Notes: generated by a model not told the origin, from the sequence alone. Counted from the stretch's first letter, positions 51,636-61,370 are shown. The stretch: 64,000 bases of DNA from JBAVQS01 sp049694275 (GCA_049694275.1 JBAVQS010000145.1:62001-126000); one strand, 5' to 3'. Program-made: numbers and translations.

Positions 51636-52679
51636 CGCTTCGTAGTATGATTCGGCGTCGAAATAGAATATCTTGGAATGTTCGAGCTCGAAATCGGCTT
51701 TCGGTTTGAATGTCGGCAACGTCTCAAGGCGATAGAAAGCAAAGCGATACCAGGGATTCTCTGCTTTCTCTGCAAGTGGAAGGAGATCCGGGAGCGGCTT
51801 TTCATCGGGCCAGGCCTCGTACTCGGAAAAGGGCGACAGAATGTGCGTAAAGGCGATCTCGTTCTGCAACAGGCGAGCCTGCCAGCGCTTCCATTTGCTG
51901 AGCGACGCCTCCATCACCGTCGCCCCGAAATAGCCCGCATGCGCCTCGCCGGGCTTGAGCAGCGCCAGCCCCTTTTCCACAAAGAGCAACAAGCCCGCCT
52001 CGGTTTCCGGCGGATCGCAGACGAATGTATCAAAACTGCCAACCAGCTCGTGCGGCAGGCGCGCGGCAAGGTCCTGCTGGATCACGCGAATATTCAGATC
52101 GTTCTGAGCGGCGACGTTCGAGATGTATTCACACAGGCGCGGGTCAATTTCGAGAACCGTCACCCGCTCGGGGAAGGCAGTTAAAGCCAGCGCGACACTT
52201 GCCAGGTCATCATCGCCCAGGGTGACAATCTCCCGGGTCGCCACATCCCCCTGCTGGACCATCAAGGCAATTCGCCGAAAGAGAGATTCGGGCGTCATGG
52301 CCCCCTGGTCAAGGTCGGGATTCTCGTTGCGCGGACGCGCCTTGAAAATCTCAAGGTACTGCTGATAGAACACATCCAGCGCCTGCCAGTCGGTCCCACT
52401 GCCTCCACACGTCGAACATTTCAGGTCCGGGGTGGGAATTCCGCCAAGCTCTCCCGCCAGTGCTTCGCCGCGGTCTGTTAGCTGCGTCGGATCGAATGCA
52501 AGATAGCCTTGATCGCGCAATGCTCGCAAAATCGTTACGACATAGGGAAATGGGATGCGCGCCCGGCTAAACCACTCCCAGGGCGAATCCTCTGACACGA
52601 GCGCGCGGAGGACTTTGGATACATCCCCGCGGGTGATATTGGCGGGAAGGGTTGTTCGCAACTTGTCATATTCGCTCAT
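51627..52679 (-). CDS. bpsA: Branched-chain polyamine synthase BpsA (N4-aminopropyltransferase)
   Basis: A 350-residue enzyme of the bis-aminopropyl spermidine synthase family (formerly DUF43), the same length as archaeal BpsA. Such enzymes transfer aminopropyl groups from decarboxylated SAM to the internal nitrogen of spermidine, giving N4-bis(aminopropyl)spermidine. An N-terminal winged-helix region (1-80) is followed by C88-x-x-C91. The catalytic Rossmann fold has the acidic signature G-D-D-D (155-158), V-L-E-I-D-P-R (175-181) and D-P-P-E-T (222-226). SD GGAGG lies 7 nt before the ATG. The start overlaps the stop of the upstream fusion gene (ATGA). Confidence 0.92.
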   Translation of the reverse strand: MSEYDKLRTTLPANITRGDVSKVLRALVSEDSPWEWFSRARIPFPYVVTILRALRDQGYLAFDPTQLTDRGEALAGELGGIPTPDLKCSTCGGSGTDWQALDVFYQQYLEIFKARPRNENPDLDQGAMTPESLFRRIALMVQQGDVATREIVTLGDDDLASVALALTAFPERVTVLEIDPRLCEYISNVAAQNDLNIRVIQQDLAARLPHELVGSFDTFVCDPPETEAGLLLFVEKGLALLKPGEAHAGYFGATVMEASLSKWKRWQARLLQNEIAFTHILSPFSEYEAWPDEKPLPDLLPLAEKAENPWYRFAFYRLETLPTFKPKADFELEHSKIFYFDAESYYEAFK

Positions 52680-54196
52680 GACTGGGCCTCCTGGCCTCCG
52701 GGTTGTGCGGAGGTGACATCGCGGGCGCGTCCGCGTGGGATTTTGAGATAGGCCGTCTCCCGCGGCCGGAAATGGTTTTCGAGATGATTCACGATTTTTT
52801 GCGGATCGGCCTGCCCGCAGGTAAAGACGTCCAGCGCCACATACCCCAGTTCCGGCCAGGCATGGAGCGACAAATGCGATTCGGCCAGCAAGGCCACCGC
52901 CGAAAAGCCCTGAGGGTAAAACTTGCGAATTTGGAGGTCGAGGAGGGTCGCCTGCGCTTCACGCACCGCGTTCTCGATCGCGACATCCAGACCCAACAGC
53001 GAGGTTGCATTCTCACAGTTCCAGAACTCTGCAATCACGTGCCGGCCGAGCCCCTGGGAGGCTGCGGCGGCGCGCTCCGCCGATTCGCGCAGAAATTGAT
53101 CGGGAATGGTGATCGGCGATTGGCCCTCGCCGCGGGCCAGGATCGCCCAAACTTCGTCCAACGATTCGGAATCCTGGTAAAGCTCGTCGCGCGGGTTGCT
53201 GTCGTAATCCGGTGGGGGGACAAACTCCGACAGCGTCTCGATACGGAACAAGCAAGAGCGGTACCAGGGCCTGGTCGGCGGAACCGCGAGCGGAGCGAAT
53301 TCGATATGGGGCACGCTCACCGGTTCTGTCCCTTTGGCATAGAGGCTGAACGGCGCGCTGATCTGGGTAAAGGCAATCGCATGGTTCTGGAGCAGGTGCC
53401 GCTCCCAGATGTTCCATTTATGCAGTGAGGCTTCAATCAAGGTAATTCCAAAATAGCCGGCGCAACCGCCCCCCGGATGGAGGGTCGATAGCCCCTTTTC
53501 TACAAAGAGCAACAACCCCTGAATCGTCTCGGTCGGATCGGTCACAAAGGTATCGAACCGGGCATGCAGATCCGGCGGAAGTTTTTCCCGCACGTCCTGG
53601 CGAATGACCTTGATTGGCAGTCCGCGCGCATACGCGATCTCTTGAATAAATGCGCACAGCCGCTCGTCAATCTCGACGACGACGATCTCGCCAGGGAGCC
53701 CGGTCAGCGCAAGGGCGATACTTAACAGATCGTCATCGCCCAACAAGAGAATCTTTTTTTCGGCGATATCGCCCTGTGCGTGCATCAACGCCAACCGTTG
53801 AAAGACGGAATCGGCGGTCAGCGCCCCCTGGTCATAGCTTGAAATCGCGGGCGGACGCTCCAGCAACAGCGGGGCAAATTCCCGCCGGGCGCCGGCAAAT
53901 TGGTCCAGAACAACGCCGCTCCCCGCGCAGGCCGGGCAGGTAGGATCGCGCACCGGCATGACATGCAACGCACGCGCAAGCGCCTCACCCTCCAGAGTGA
54001 GGCGCACCTGTGAACCATCAAATTCGAGCAGTTGGTGCAAAAAAAGTTGCTGCAAGATATCGAGCAGTTCTCCAAAAGGAACGTTCGCATGGCCGGCCAC
54101 CTGCCACGCCTCGCTATATTCGAGCAGAGCGCGCACGACGCGCATCAGATCGCCGCGTGCAATGCCCGCCTCCTTCAAAAACTGTTTAACCTGCAT
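52676..54196 (-). CDS. BpsA-SpeD fusion: branched-chain aminopropyltransferase fused to AdoMet decarboxylase
   Basis: A 506-residue two-enzyme protein. Residues 1-340 are a second BpsA: winged helix, C87-x-x-C90, G-D-D-D (153-156), V-E-I-D-E-R and D-P-T-E-T (220-224; the usual second Pro is Thr). Residues about 384-490 are a full-length class 1b AdoMet decarboxylase. The processing site is E439/S440 in A-E-S-H-L-S-L-H, where S440 becomes the pyruvoyl group. H445 and C460 (V-F-T-C-G) keep the exact spacing of T. maritima S63, H68 and C83. Self-cleavage would leave the BpsA domain on the beta chain. The protein could make decarboxylated SAM and use it in the same complex. SD AGGGGTG, 4 bp before the ATG. 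Confidence 0.93.
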   Translation of the reverse strand: MQVKQFLKEAGIARGDLMRVVRALLEYSEAWQVAGHANVPFGELLDILQQLFLHQLLEFDGSQVRLTLEGEALARALHVMPVRDPTCPACAGSGVVLDQFAGARREFAPLLLERPPAISSYDQGALTADSVFQRLALMHAQGDIAEKKILLLGDDDLLSIALALTGLPGEIVVVEIDERLCAFIQEIAYARGLPIKVIRQDVREKLPPDLHARFDTFVTDPTETIQGLLLFVEKGLSTLHPGGGCAGYFGITLIEASLHKWNIWERHLLQNHAIAFTQISAPFSLYAKGTEPVSVPHIEFAPLAVPPTRPWYRSCLFRIETLSEFVPPPDYDSNPRDELYQDSESLDEVWAILARGEGQSPITIPDQFLRESAERAAAASQGLGRHVIAEFWNCENATSLLGLDVAIENAVREAQATLLDLQIRKFYPQGFSAVALLAESHLSLHAWPELGYVALDVFTCGQADPQKIVNHLENHFRPRETAYLKIPRGRARDVTSAQPGGQEAQS

Positions 54197-54199
54197 TCA

Positions 54200-54802
54200 T
54201 CACCCCTGAACGATAGCCATTGTAGATTTCAGATTCGGAACGTACTCCATCTGCCGCGCAATCTTTTCCTTGACCGACGGCCCTGCCCATTTGTCCACGA
54301 GATATAAACCCAGATCAATTCCCGAGGTTACACCGCCCGCCGTAATCACGTCTCCGTCGTCCACAACTCGCCGGTCGGTCACCACGGTGCAATAAGCGCG
54401 CAGGGCATCGAATGCATCGTGATGGGTGGTCGCTCGGTGTCCTGTCAGAAAGCCCGCGGCGCCGAGCAGCTTGGCGCCTGTACAAACCGATACCTTGAGC
54501 GGGACCGGTTGCGCTGTGCCCAGCCAATCCGTAAAAGGTTGGTCCTTTTCCAGTTCGCGCGTCGCAAAGCCCCCCGGCACAATCAGCACATCATAACCAC
54601 TCAATGGCTGGCGCACGCGCGTCGGCGTAAACTGCAACCCCGCCCCATCACATACCTTTTCGGTGAACGCGCAGATATCCCATTCGAGGTCGTCCATGAA
54701 CCCCATCGTCTTGAGCCGCGTAACGGGGTCATACACGCCGATAAAATCGAGCGCCGTCATCCCCTCAAAAATTACAAATGCAACACGCATAAAGATTTCC
54801 AT
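54200..54802 (-). CDS. DJ-1/PfpI-family protein
   Basis: A 200-residue class I glutamine-amidotransferase-like protein. It has the strand F-V-I-F-E-G-M-T-A-L-D, V-L-I-V-P-G-G-F and the nucleophile elbow V-C-T-G-A-K-L-L-G-A-A-G, with the conserved reactive Cys. The following T-T-H-H-D-A-F and G-G-V-T-S-G-I-D-L-G-L match the isonitrile hydratase/ThiJ-like branch. Function is uncertain (hydratase, glyoxalase or chaperone). The ATG four codons later (54790) is an equally good start. The stop is 3 bp before the BpsA-SpeD start, so it is in the polyamine operon. Confidence 0.85.
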   Translation of the reverse strand: MEIFMRVAFVIFEGMTALDFIGVYDPVTRLKTMGFMDDLEWDICAFTEKVCDGAGLQFTPTRVRQPLSGYDVLIVPGGFATRELEKDQPFTDWLGTAQPVPLKVSVCTGAKLLGAAGFLTGHRATTHHDAFDALRAYCTVVTDRRVVDDGDVITAGGVTSGIDLGLYLVDKWAGPSVKEKIARQMEYVPNLKSTMAIVQG

Positions 54803-54841
54803 CGACGGCCGCCCGCTCGGCGCAGAACAGCCGAAACTGCT

Positions 54842-56770
54842 TTACCGCCGGTTCCGCTTGAGATGCTTGCGGAGCTCGTCCCACGCTAATGTATTCAGGA
54901 CATCGGATGGCTGCGCCCAGCCACGCCGCGCCATGGCAATTCCCCAGAACAGGTCGTCAAAGCCTTCCGGGGTGTGCGCGTCGCTATCGACGACCAGCTT
55001 GCATCCCAACTCGAGCGCCCGGCGCACATGGACGCCATCCAGGTCCATCCGTTCCGGCGTTCCGTCCACTTCGACAATCGTACCGGTCTCGGCGGCTACC
55101 CTGAGCATCCGCTCGACGTCCAGCGCGCTCTCCTCTCTGGACCCCAGCAAACGCCCGGTCGGATGCGCAAAGATATCGACATGCGGATTCTGCAGTGCAC
55201 GCACGACCCGCTCGGTGATTTTGTCGCGCGGCTGTTTGAGCGCGCTGTGCGTCGAAGCCAGAACCAGGTCAAATTGAGCGAGCAGATCGTCCTCGAGATC
55301 CAACGAACCATCGGCGCGAATCTCAACCTCGACGCTCTTGAGAACCCGAAAATCGGTAAATCGGGCGTTGACCTCGTCAATCTCTTGCCACTGTGCGAGG
55401 GTGCGCGCCCGGTCCAGGCCGCCTGCCACACCCAATCCTTTGGAATGGTCGGTCAAACCGATATAGTGCAAGCCGCGGCGGCGCGCCGCCTCTGCCATTT
55501 CCAAAATCGTGGCGCGCCCATCGCTCCAGCGCGAGTGACATTGCAAATCCCCTTTGAGATCTGATAGAGCAACGAGCTTAGCAAGGCGATGTTCGAGCGC
55601 GGCCTGAATTTCGCCCGTTGCCTCGCGCTGCTCGGGAGGAATCCAGTCCATGCCCAGGGTCCGATAGACCTCGGCTTCGGTCGCGCAGAGAATCTCCCGG
55701 TCATTCTTGAGCCGTTTGAAACTCCACTCGCTTAACGATAGCCCCTGCGCCAATGCGATATCTCGGACGCGGATATTGTGCTCGCGGCTGCCGGTAAAGT
55801 ATTGCAGCGCCGTGCCCCATCGCGCCGGCTCGAGGACTCGCAGGTCTACCTGCAAACCGTTATGCGCCACCACCGACGCCTTGGTACCCCCCTTTTCAAT
55901 CACCTGGCGCACCTGGGGGAGCTTGATAAACGTATCCAGTATCCGGTCGGGCTGATTCGAGGCGACCAACAGATCGAGATCGCCAATCGTCGGGCGCATG
56001 CGCCGCAGGCTCCCGGCGCTCGAAATCTCGGCAATCGCATCGCCCGCGGCGGCCTTGAGCGCGTCAATCATCTCTTGCGCAAAGGAGTAGGCGACGGCGA
56101 GCAGGATACGCGTCCCTTTGCGGCGCACCGCGGCAATCCCCGCTTTGAGGTTTTCAATCGTCTTATCCCCAAAGCCGTGCCCCGCCAGCGCGCCGTCCGC
56201 AAGCGCCTGCTCTAACTGTGCGATGGATGTGATATTGCACTCTTTCCAAAAGCGCGCCGCTGTCTTGGGGCCTACGCCGGGAATACTCAGAAACTCGAGT
56301 GCGCCGGCCGGCACCTGCGCCGATACTTTTTCATAATAGCTCATGCGCCCGGTGCGGAACAGTTCATCAAGCTTTTCCGAGAGCGCCTCACCCACGCCGG
56401 GAATCTCACGTAGGTTCTCTGCATTGCCGCCCCACAGGTCCTGCACCCCGCGGCTCAGATGCTCGATGATATCGGCCGCGCGGCGGTAAGCGATAATCTT
56501 GAATGGAATCTCGCCCTGGAGCGCCAGGATGTCCGCGATGCGCGTCAACAGCTCGGCAATTGCTTGATTGGTCCATTGCCGTTCAGGCGCGGCGACGAGA
56601 GATGCCTCAGGAACAGGCACTGGGGTTGCTGGCTCTTCCGGGCGCGGCGCTGCATCGGTTTGCTTCCCGGATACGGGTTTCCTCGCAGCTCGCTTTTTGG
56701 ATACCTGTGGTTTTGACGGTCGCTTCGCTGTCTTTTTCGATCCCGGCGTCGCCTTGGTCTGTCGCGGCAT
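54842..56770 (-). CDS. polX: DNA polymerase X with PHP phosphoesterase domain
   Basis: A 642-residue repair polymerase. Residues 1-60 are a Lys/Ala/Pro-rich basic extension absent from B. subtilis PolX (570). The 8-kDa and fingers domains contain two HhH motifs (I-P-G-V-G-E and I-P-G-V-G-P-K-T). The polymerase site has [15 protein letters not shown] with the Asp pair, and V-D-L-R-V for the third. The PHP domain (about 400-640) has C-H-S-R-W-S-D, L-T-D-H-S and H-P-T-G, giving 3'-5' exonuclease or AP-site activity. A GAGGGAG SD precedes the ATG. It is divergent from moxR. Confidence 0.95.
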   Translation of the reverse strand: MPRQTKATPGSKKTAKRPSKPQVSKKRAARKPVSGKQTDAAPRPEEPATPVPVPEASLVAAPERQWTNQAIAELLTRIADILALQGEIPFKIIAYRRAADIIEHLSRGVQDLWGGNAENLREIPGVGEALSEKLDELFRTGRMSYYEKVSAQVPAGALEFLSIPGVGPKTAARFWKECNITSIAQLEQALADGALAGHGFGDKTIENLKAGIAAVRRKGTRILLAVAYSFAQEMIDALKAAAGDAIAEISSAGSLRRMRPTIGDLDLLVASNQPDRILDTFIKLPQVRQVIEKGGTKASVVAHNGLQVDLRVLEPARWGTALQYFTGSREHNIRVRDIALAQGLSLSEWSFKRLKNDREILCATEAEVYRTLGMDWIPPEQREATGEIQAALEHRLAKLVALSDLKGDLQCHSRWSDGRATILEMAEAARRRGLHYIGLTDHSKGLGVAGGLDRARTLAQWQEIDEVNARFTDFRVLKSVEVEIRADGSLDLEDDLLAQFDLVLASTHSALKQPRDKITERVVRALQNPHVDIFAHPTGRLLGSREESALDVERMLRVAAETGTIVEVDGTPERMDLDGVHVRRALELGCKLVVDSDAHTPEGFDDLFWGIAMARRGWAQPSDVLNTLAWDELRKHLKRNRR

Positions 56771-56881
56771 ATGCTCCCTCGCTTACTCGACGTTGCACCG
56801 GCAATTCAAGAGATTGTCAGTGTGCATTGACTATTCATTATATCGTGCTCCGACGAAAAATCAATGTCCACGCCTTTGTGG

Positions 56882-56887
56882 TATAAT
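56882..56887 (+). promoter_or_regulatory. Extended -10 box of the MoxR gene
   Basis: TATAAT in GTGGTATAATCCAC. Five nt later an ATG opens a 7-codon reading frame (56893-56916) whose stop overlaps the MoxR start region. Confidence 0.5.
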
Positions 56888-56915
56888 CCACGATGAATCA
56901 ACAAACGAGGCAATG

Positions 56916-57902
56916 ATGACAACTCCTCCCATTGGAACCCGGGCCCAGGTCGACGTGTCGAGCATCCGCGTCCTGGGCGAGCGTGTGAGCAAAAATGTTG
57001 AACAGGTCATTCTGGGCAAACGACGCGAGATTGAGCTCGCGTTAATAGCCCTTTTGTGTCAGGGCCATGTCCTGATCGAGGACGTGCCTGGCGTCGGCAA
57101 GACGATGCTGGCCCGTTCGCTCGCCAAATCGCTCGGCTGTTCCTTCCGCCGCATTCAGTTTACCCCGGACATGCTCCCGAGCGATGTAACCGGCATGAGC
57201 GTCTTTAACCAAAAGACGCGCGAGTTTGAATTCCGGCCGGGGCCTGTCATTGCCCAGATTGTGTTGACCGATGAGATCAACCGGGCAACACCCAAGACCC
57301 AATCAGCGCTCCTCGAGTGCATGGACGAGCGCCAGGTCACGGTCGACGGCGTCACTTATCCCATGCCCAAGCCGTTTCTCGTCCTGGCCACGCAAAACCC
57401 GATTGAATACGAGGGCACTTTCCCCCTGCCCGAAGCACAGCTCGACCGGTTTATGTTTCGCATCCGGTTGGGCTATCCCCCTCCTCAGGACGAGATTCGC
57501 ATGCTCGATTTGCAACAGCGGACGCATCCGATCGAGACCATCGACCGTGTCGTGACACAGGAAGAACTGGTCGACGTGCAGCGCATTGTCAAAGAGGTCT
57601 ATGTCGATCAGCTCATCAAGCAATATATCGTCGCCCTGGTCGAAGAGACCCGGCATCATCCGGATGTCTATCTCGGCGCCAGCCCGCGCGGATCGTTGGC
57701 GCTCGCCAAAACGGCGCAGGCGCGCGCCGCGCTGGCAGGACGTGAATACGTGATTCCGGATGATGTGAAGGATTTGGCGGAATATGCCCTCGCCCACCGT
57801 CTGATTATCAGTCCGGCCGCGCGTCTCAAGAATGTCGATTCTCGCTCGGTCGTCAATGAGATCGTCAATTCGGTGCCTGTCCCCGGCGGACGGGCGCGCT
57901 AG
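56916..57902 (+). CDS. MoxR-family AAA ATPase
   Basis: A 328-residue AAA+ chaperone. Walker [10 protein letters not shown], Walker B L-T-D-E-I-N-R-A, sensor 1 L-A-T-Q-N-P-I-E and the arginine finger in A-Q-L-D-R-F are intact. The pattern [14 protein letters not shown] is characteristic. MoxR proteins usually work with DUF58 and von Willebrand A partners, none of which is encoded here. Two adjacent ATGs (56913, 56916) are possible starts; the second has better spacing from GAGG. Confidence 0.92.
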   Translation: MTTPPIGTRAQVDVSSIRVLGERVSKNVEQVILGKRREIELALIALLCQGHVLIEDVPGVGKTMLARSLAKSLGCSFRRIQFTPDMLPSDVTGMSVFNQKTREFEFRPGPVIAQIVLTDEINRATPKTQSALLECMDERQVTVDGVTYPMPKPFLVLATQNPIEYEGTFPLPEAQLDRFMFRIRLGYPPPQDEIRMLDLQQRTHPIETIDRVVTQEELVDVQRIVKEVYVDQLIKQYIVALVEETRHHPDVYLGASPRGSLALAKTAQARAALAGREYVIPDDVKDLAEYALAHRLIISPAARLKNVDSRSVVNEIVNSVPVPGGRAR

Positions 57903-57932
57903 CCGAACACGGACACACACCGGGAAAAAGAA

Positions 57933-57960
57933 GGGCTGCCTTTCGGCAGCCCTTTTCTTA
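57933..57960. terminator. Bidirectional terminator after moxR
   Basis: Perfect 8-bp arms GGGCTGCC/GGCAGCCC (57933-57940, 57945-57952) with a TTTC loop. TTTTCTTA follows on the plus strand and TTCTTTTT on the minus strand, so it serves both convergent genes. Confidence 0.9.
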
Positions 57961-59940
57961 TAGTTTCAGTATCCAGAGCGTCGCGAGCACCATCAGAAGA
58001 ATGATGACGAGCGCCCCCAGAATCAGGAGCCAGGGACGCACGTTGAATCCCTCACTCCCCCCTCCCCTTTGATTCACCGGGATGGGGAGAACCGTTGGCG
58101 CAGGCGCCGCCTGTGGAATATTCCATCCCCCGCCGGGCGAGCGGAACTTGTCCGGCAGTGTCCACTCCTCATCGCTGGTCACGGGCAGCGGTTCAGGCTT
58201 GGGCTCTTCCGTATGCAGCGCGGGCGCCGGCTCAAATGTGACCTGCTCTTCCTGGCGCGGGGTAGGCGCCGGGGCCTGTCGCACGACCGGCGCTGGCTCG
58301 GGAACGATCTTTTCCGGCTCCGGTTCGGGCGCCGGGGTGGGAGGCGGCGCTGCCACCTTGCGCGGCTCCGGACGCGGCGCCGGGGTTGGCTTGGCAGCAG
58401 CCGGTTCTGTCTTGGGCGCCACGGGAACCGGTTTCACAACCGGTGGTTCTTCCTTGCGCGCCGCCGGCGCCGGGCTGGGCAGTTCCGGTTCGGGCTCGGG
58501 GACGCGACGTTCTTCCTGGCGCGGTTTTGGCTCTTCCTCACGTGGCTCAATCCGTTCGCGCTCTCGCGCGCCGGGAATTCGGCGACCTTCATCGCGCATC
58601 TTGCGAATCCGGCTCAGCGTCAGCGCTTCGCGCGCCGGCATATTGTTCGGATTGATTTCGAGAACTTTTTCGAAACACTCGATGCGCTCGGCAGAATCGT
58701 CCGTCGAGCGCGCCCGCCCCAGCCACGCCGCTTCATTATTCGACATGAGCTCGATCGCACCGACGAAGAGGGTATAAGCCGCAGGCTTGTCATCACCGGC
58801 CAGCGCTTCCTGGCCCTGGCGCACAAGATCGGCCGCCAGCTTGGCCGCGTCCCGCGCAGGAGCCGTGGGGGTCGCCTCCGCGGGAACCTCTTCCGTTGTA
58901 TCCCACCAGGATGCCGCCTGTTCTGCCGCTTGCGCCGGCTCGGCAACCTGTTCACTCATCACACCAGACGCGGCCTCCGTCTCGGCAGGCGTTTGCGATT
59001 CCGGTTTGATCTCATTCCACCATGACTGCGACGCCAGGTCATCGGGCGCAACGCTTGCAGCAGCAGTCGGCTCCTGGGCCGATTCCTCGGCGCCATGCTC
59101 CAGTTCACCCCACCACGGTTGCGAAGCAAGGTCCTCCGGCACGGTGGCTTCTGCCGCCGGTTGGGCAGGCGCTTCTTCAGGCGATTCCGCCATGTCGCGC
59201 CACAATTGGGACGCAAAATCATCGGCGGGCGCTTCTGCTTTTTCAGGAGCAGCTTGAATTGCTTCAGTCCCACCCTGGAGCCAATCGGGCAGCTCTGATT
59301 CTTCCGCTTGCGGCTCGGGTTCCGGCGTAGGCGCCGGGGCGGCGGGTGCCGATAGAGCGGCCGGCGCAGGGCCAGCCCCTGCCGGTTTGGCCGGGCCGCC
59401 TGCCTTGCGCCCAATATCCGGCGTCAATTCCGCTCCACCCAACCCAGACCGCGCGAGAGGATTATTCGGATTCTGGGCCAACACCTTTTTGAGCAGGCGT
59501 TCCGCCTCTGCCGGATCCTTCGTGACAGCGGCAAGCCAGACGGACGCATCCTCGACGTTATCATCCAACTCTTTGGCCCGGCGAAATAAAAATTCCGCCT
59601 GCCCGGTCAGACCGACCTCGGCCAGCTTTTGTCCCACCAGCACAAGCGTTGGCGCATCGGTGGGACCAACAACCGAAGCACGCATCTGCGTATAAAATTC
59701 AAGCTGCGGCGGCAGCTCGGTGTTTTCCGGCTGGAGCGCAGTTGCATACCCCAAACTGACGAGCGCATCATCCGGATCACCCGCGGTGCCGGCGCGCCCG
59801 TACCATGCGGAACCGGAATTGGGGTCGAGCTCGGTCGCACGCGCAAAAAATGCATAGGCCAGTTCCGAATTACCGGTCTGCTGGGCCTTTTCGGCTTGCT
59901 CCATTGCGGCTGCAAATTCATTGGACGCTTTTGTCGCCAT
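57958..59940 (-). CDS. TPR membrane protein with Trp-rich short repeats
   Basis: A 660-residue protein with no signal peptide and one C-terminal TM helix (last 25 residues), so a tail-anchored layout. Residues 1-165 are TPR-like. A disordered segment follows carrying one D-W-L-Q-G motif and four repeats around D-L-A-S-Q-x-W-W (D-D-F-A-S-Q-L-W-R, E-D-L-A-S-Q-P-W-W, D-D-L-A-S-Q-S-W-W, then Q-A-A-S-W-W). A second TPR pair (about 370-430) is followed by a long Pro/Glu/Ala-rich region. Such D-W-L/W-W peptides may be docking sites. The ATG at 59940 has AAGGA 8 nt upstream. Confidence 0.75.
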   Translation of the reverse strand: MATKASNEFAAAMEQAEKAQQTGNSELAYAFFARATELDPNSGSAWYGRAGTAGDPDDALVSLGYATALQPENTELPPQLEFYTQMRASVVGPTDAPTLVLVGQKLAEVGLTGQAEFLFRRAKELDDNVEDASVWLAAVTKDPAEAERLLKKVLAQNPNNPLARSGLGGAELTPDIGRKAGGPAKPAGAGPAPAALSAPAAPAPTPEPEPQAEESELPDWLQGGTEAIQAAPEKAEAPADDFASQLWRDMAESPEEAPAQPAAEATVPEDLASQPWWGELEHGAEESAQEPTAAASVAPDDLASQSWWNEIKPESQTPAETEAASGVMSEQVAEPAQAAEQAASWWDTTEEVPAEATPTAPARDAAKLAADLVRQGQEALAGDDKPAAYTLFVGAIELMSNNEAAWLGRARSTDDSAERIECFEKVLEINPNNMPAREALTLSRIRKMRDEGRRIPGARERERIEPREEEPKPRQEERRVPEPEPELPSPAPAARKEEPPVVKPVPVAPKTEPAAAKPTPAPRPEPRKVAAPPPTPAPEPEPEKIVPEPAPVVRQAPAPTPRQEEQVTFEPAPALHTEEPKPEPLPVTSDEEWTLPDKFRSPGGGWNIPQAAPAPTVLPIPVNQRGGGSEGFNVRPWLLILGALVIILLMVLATLWILKL

Positions 59941-59972
59941 GGTCACTTTCCTTTTCCAAGATGTCTCATTTT

Positions 59973-61370
59973 CTAGACGCCGACGACGCGATTTCTTCCG
60001 GCGCGCTTGGCGGCGCGTGTGGCCTGTGCGGCCAGTGCAAACAGGTCATGCACCGAAGCGCATTGCTCGCGCGGGTAGGTCGCCACGCCGATGCTCGCCG
60101 TCACCTGCCAGGTCTCTTCGGGGGTAGGCAGCTCGATCTCGGCAATTGCACGACGCAACCGTTCGGCGACTGACATGACGGTCTCCCGAGAAGCCATGAG
60201 AACAAGAATGCCTAACTTGTCCACATCGAGCCGCCCGACGAGATCGATGCTGCGCAGACGCGGCCGCACACTCCGCGCGATTTGCTGCATGACATCGTCG
60301 CCACTGTGCGGGCCCAGAAGGAGCTGGATTTTGCTAAAATCGTCTACATCCACCTCCAGCGCGCCAATGGGCTCTCCGAAACGCCAGCTCCGGCGAAATT
60401 CACGATCCGTCAGTTCAAAGAAATGAGTCCGAGCCAGCAGCCCGGTCACCCGGTCTGAGGGGTTACGTCGCTCCGCCAGCTCACGTACATGCGCCAGTTC
60501 CACAACCAGCGAGGCTTGCTGCGTGAGATGCTTGATTCCATCCAATACTGCGGCCGGCATTTGACTGCGCGGTAGGGTCGCTGGAATCAGCGTCACGCCC
60601 AACACGTGCCCACCATACAACAACGGAAAACCGAGCATCTCCTGCGCGCTTGACGGTTGATCGTTGTGACCGAGGTTCGCGCTCTGCCAGAGCGCCTCGC
60701 GCCCCTCGATCACGCGCCAGGCAAACTCTTCCATGACAGCCAGCCCCAGCGCACGCGTCGCTTCAGCCCGGTCCACATATCCAAAAGCAGCCCCGACCTG
60801 TAACTGCCCGTTCTCCTGATAGAGCGCGGTCAGGACGCGCGGAGCGCGAGCCAATTGCGCAAGCTCGGCCACATAGAGCGAAAGCAACTGATACAGATCC
60901 TGCCCGAGGGTCGTCGCGGTCAGAAAGCGGGTGCTGGCCGCTTCGGCAACGCCAGATTCAGGCGCAGATGCAGCAGCCACTGCGGGCGCAATCGCGGGAA
61001 CGCTCGAACCGGCCACTCGCTCGATCAGCCCGACCAACCGGGTAAAATCGTCAATCGGTTTGAGAACATAGTCTGCTGCGCCCTGCCGCACGCCGTTTGC
61101 CGCCGTCGCAATCCGATCCGGATTGGCGGTCAAAAGGACGGGCGGGGCGGGCGAACGCGCCTGTGCAGCGCGCACCAGTTCCAAATCGTCTGGCGACATC
61201 AAAGCAACATCGGCGACCACCACATCGACCGGTTCATTTTGCAGCGCCTTGAGCGCCTCTTCCGCGGTCGAAACCGGAATAACAAAATAGCCCTGCCGCG
61301 TGAGGGTCCGTTGGGCACTGGCGCGAAATCCGTTGTCACCTTCCGCGAGAAGAATATGCAGGTTTGCCAT
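59973..61370 (-). CDS. Response regulator with GAF-like and degenerate GGDEF domains
   Basis: A 465-residue protein. The receiver domain (1-118) has E10/D12, phosphoacceptor D54 and K103 in V-L-K-P. An Ala-rich linker leads to a GAF-like domain (about 150-300). The C-terminal domain has the GGDEF fold (D-R-V-T-G-L-L near its start, A-S-I-G-V-A-T-Y near its end). The signature itself is R-L-D-V-D-K-L where R-x-G-G-D/E-E-F is needed, so diguanylate cyclase activity is very unlikely. It may bind GTP or act in protein contacts. There is no cognate kinase beside it. Confidence 0.85.
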   Translation of the reverse strand: MANLHILLAEGDNGFRASAQRTLTRQGYFVIPVSTAEEALKALQNEPVDVVVADVALMSPDDLELVRAAQARSPAPPVLLTANPDRIATAANGVRQGAADYVLKPIDDFTRLVGLIERVAGSSVPAIAPAVAAASAPESGVAEAASTRFLTATTLGQDLYQLLSLYVAELAQLARAPRVLTALYQENGQLQVGAAFGYVDRAEATRALGLAVMEEFAWRVIEGREALWQSANLGHNDQPSSAQEMLGFPLLYGGHVLGVTLIPATLPRSQMPAAVLDGIKHLTQQASLVVELAHVRELAERRNPSDRVTGLLARTHFFELTDREFRRSWRFGEPIGALEVDVDDFSKIQLLLGPHSGDDVMQQIARSVRPRLRSIDLVGRLDVDKLGILVLMASRETVMSVAERLRRAIAEIELPTPEETWQVTASIGVATYPREQCASVHDLFALAAQATRAAKRAGRNRVVGV

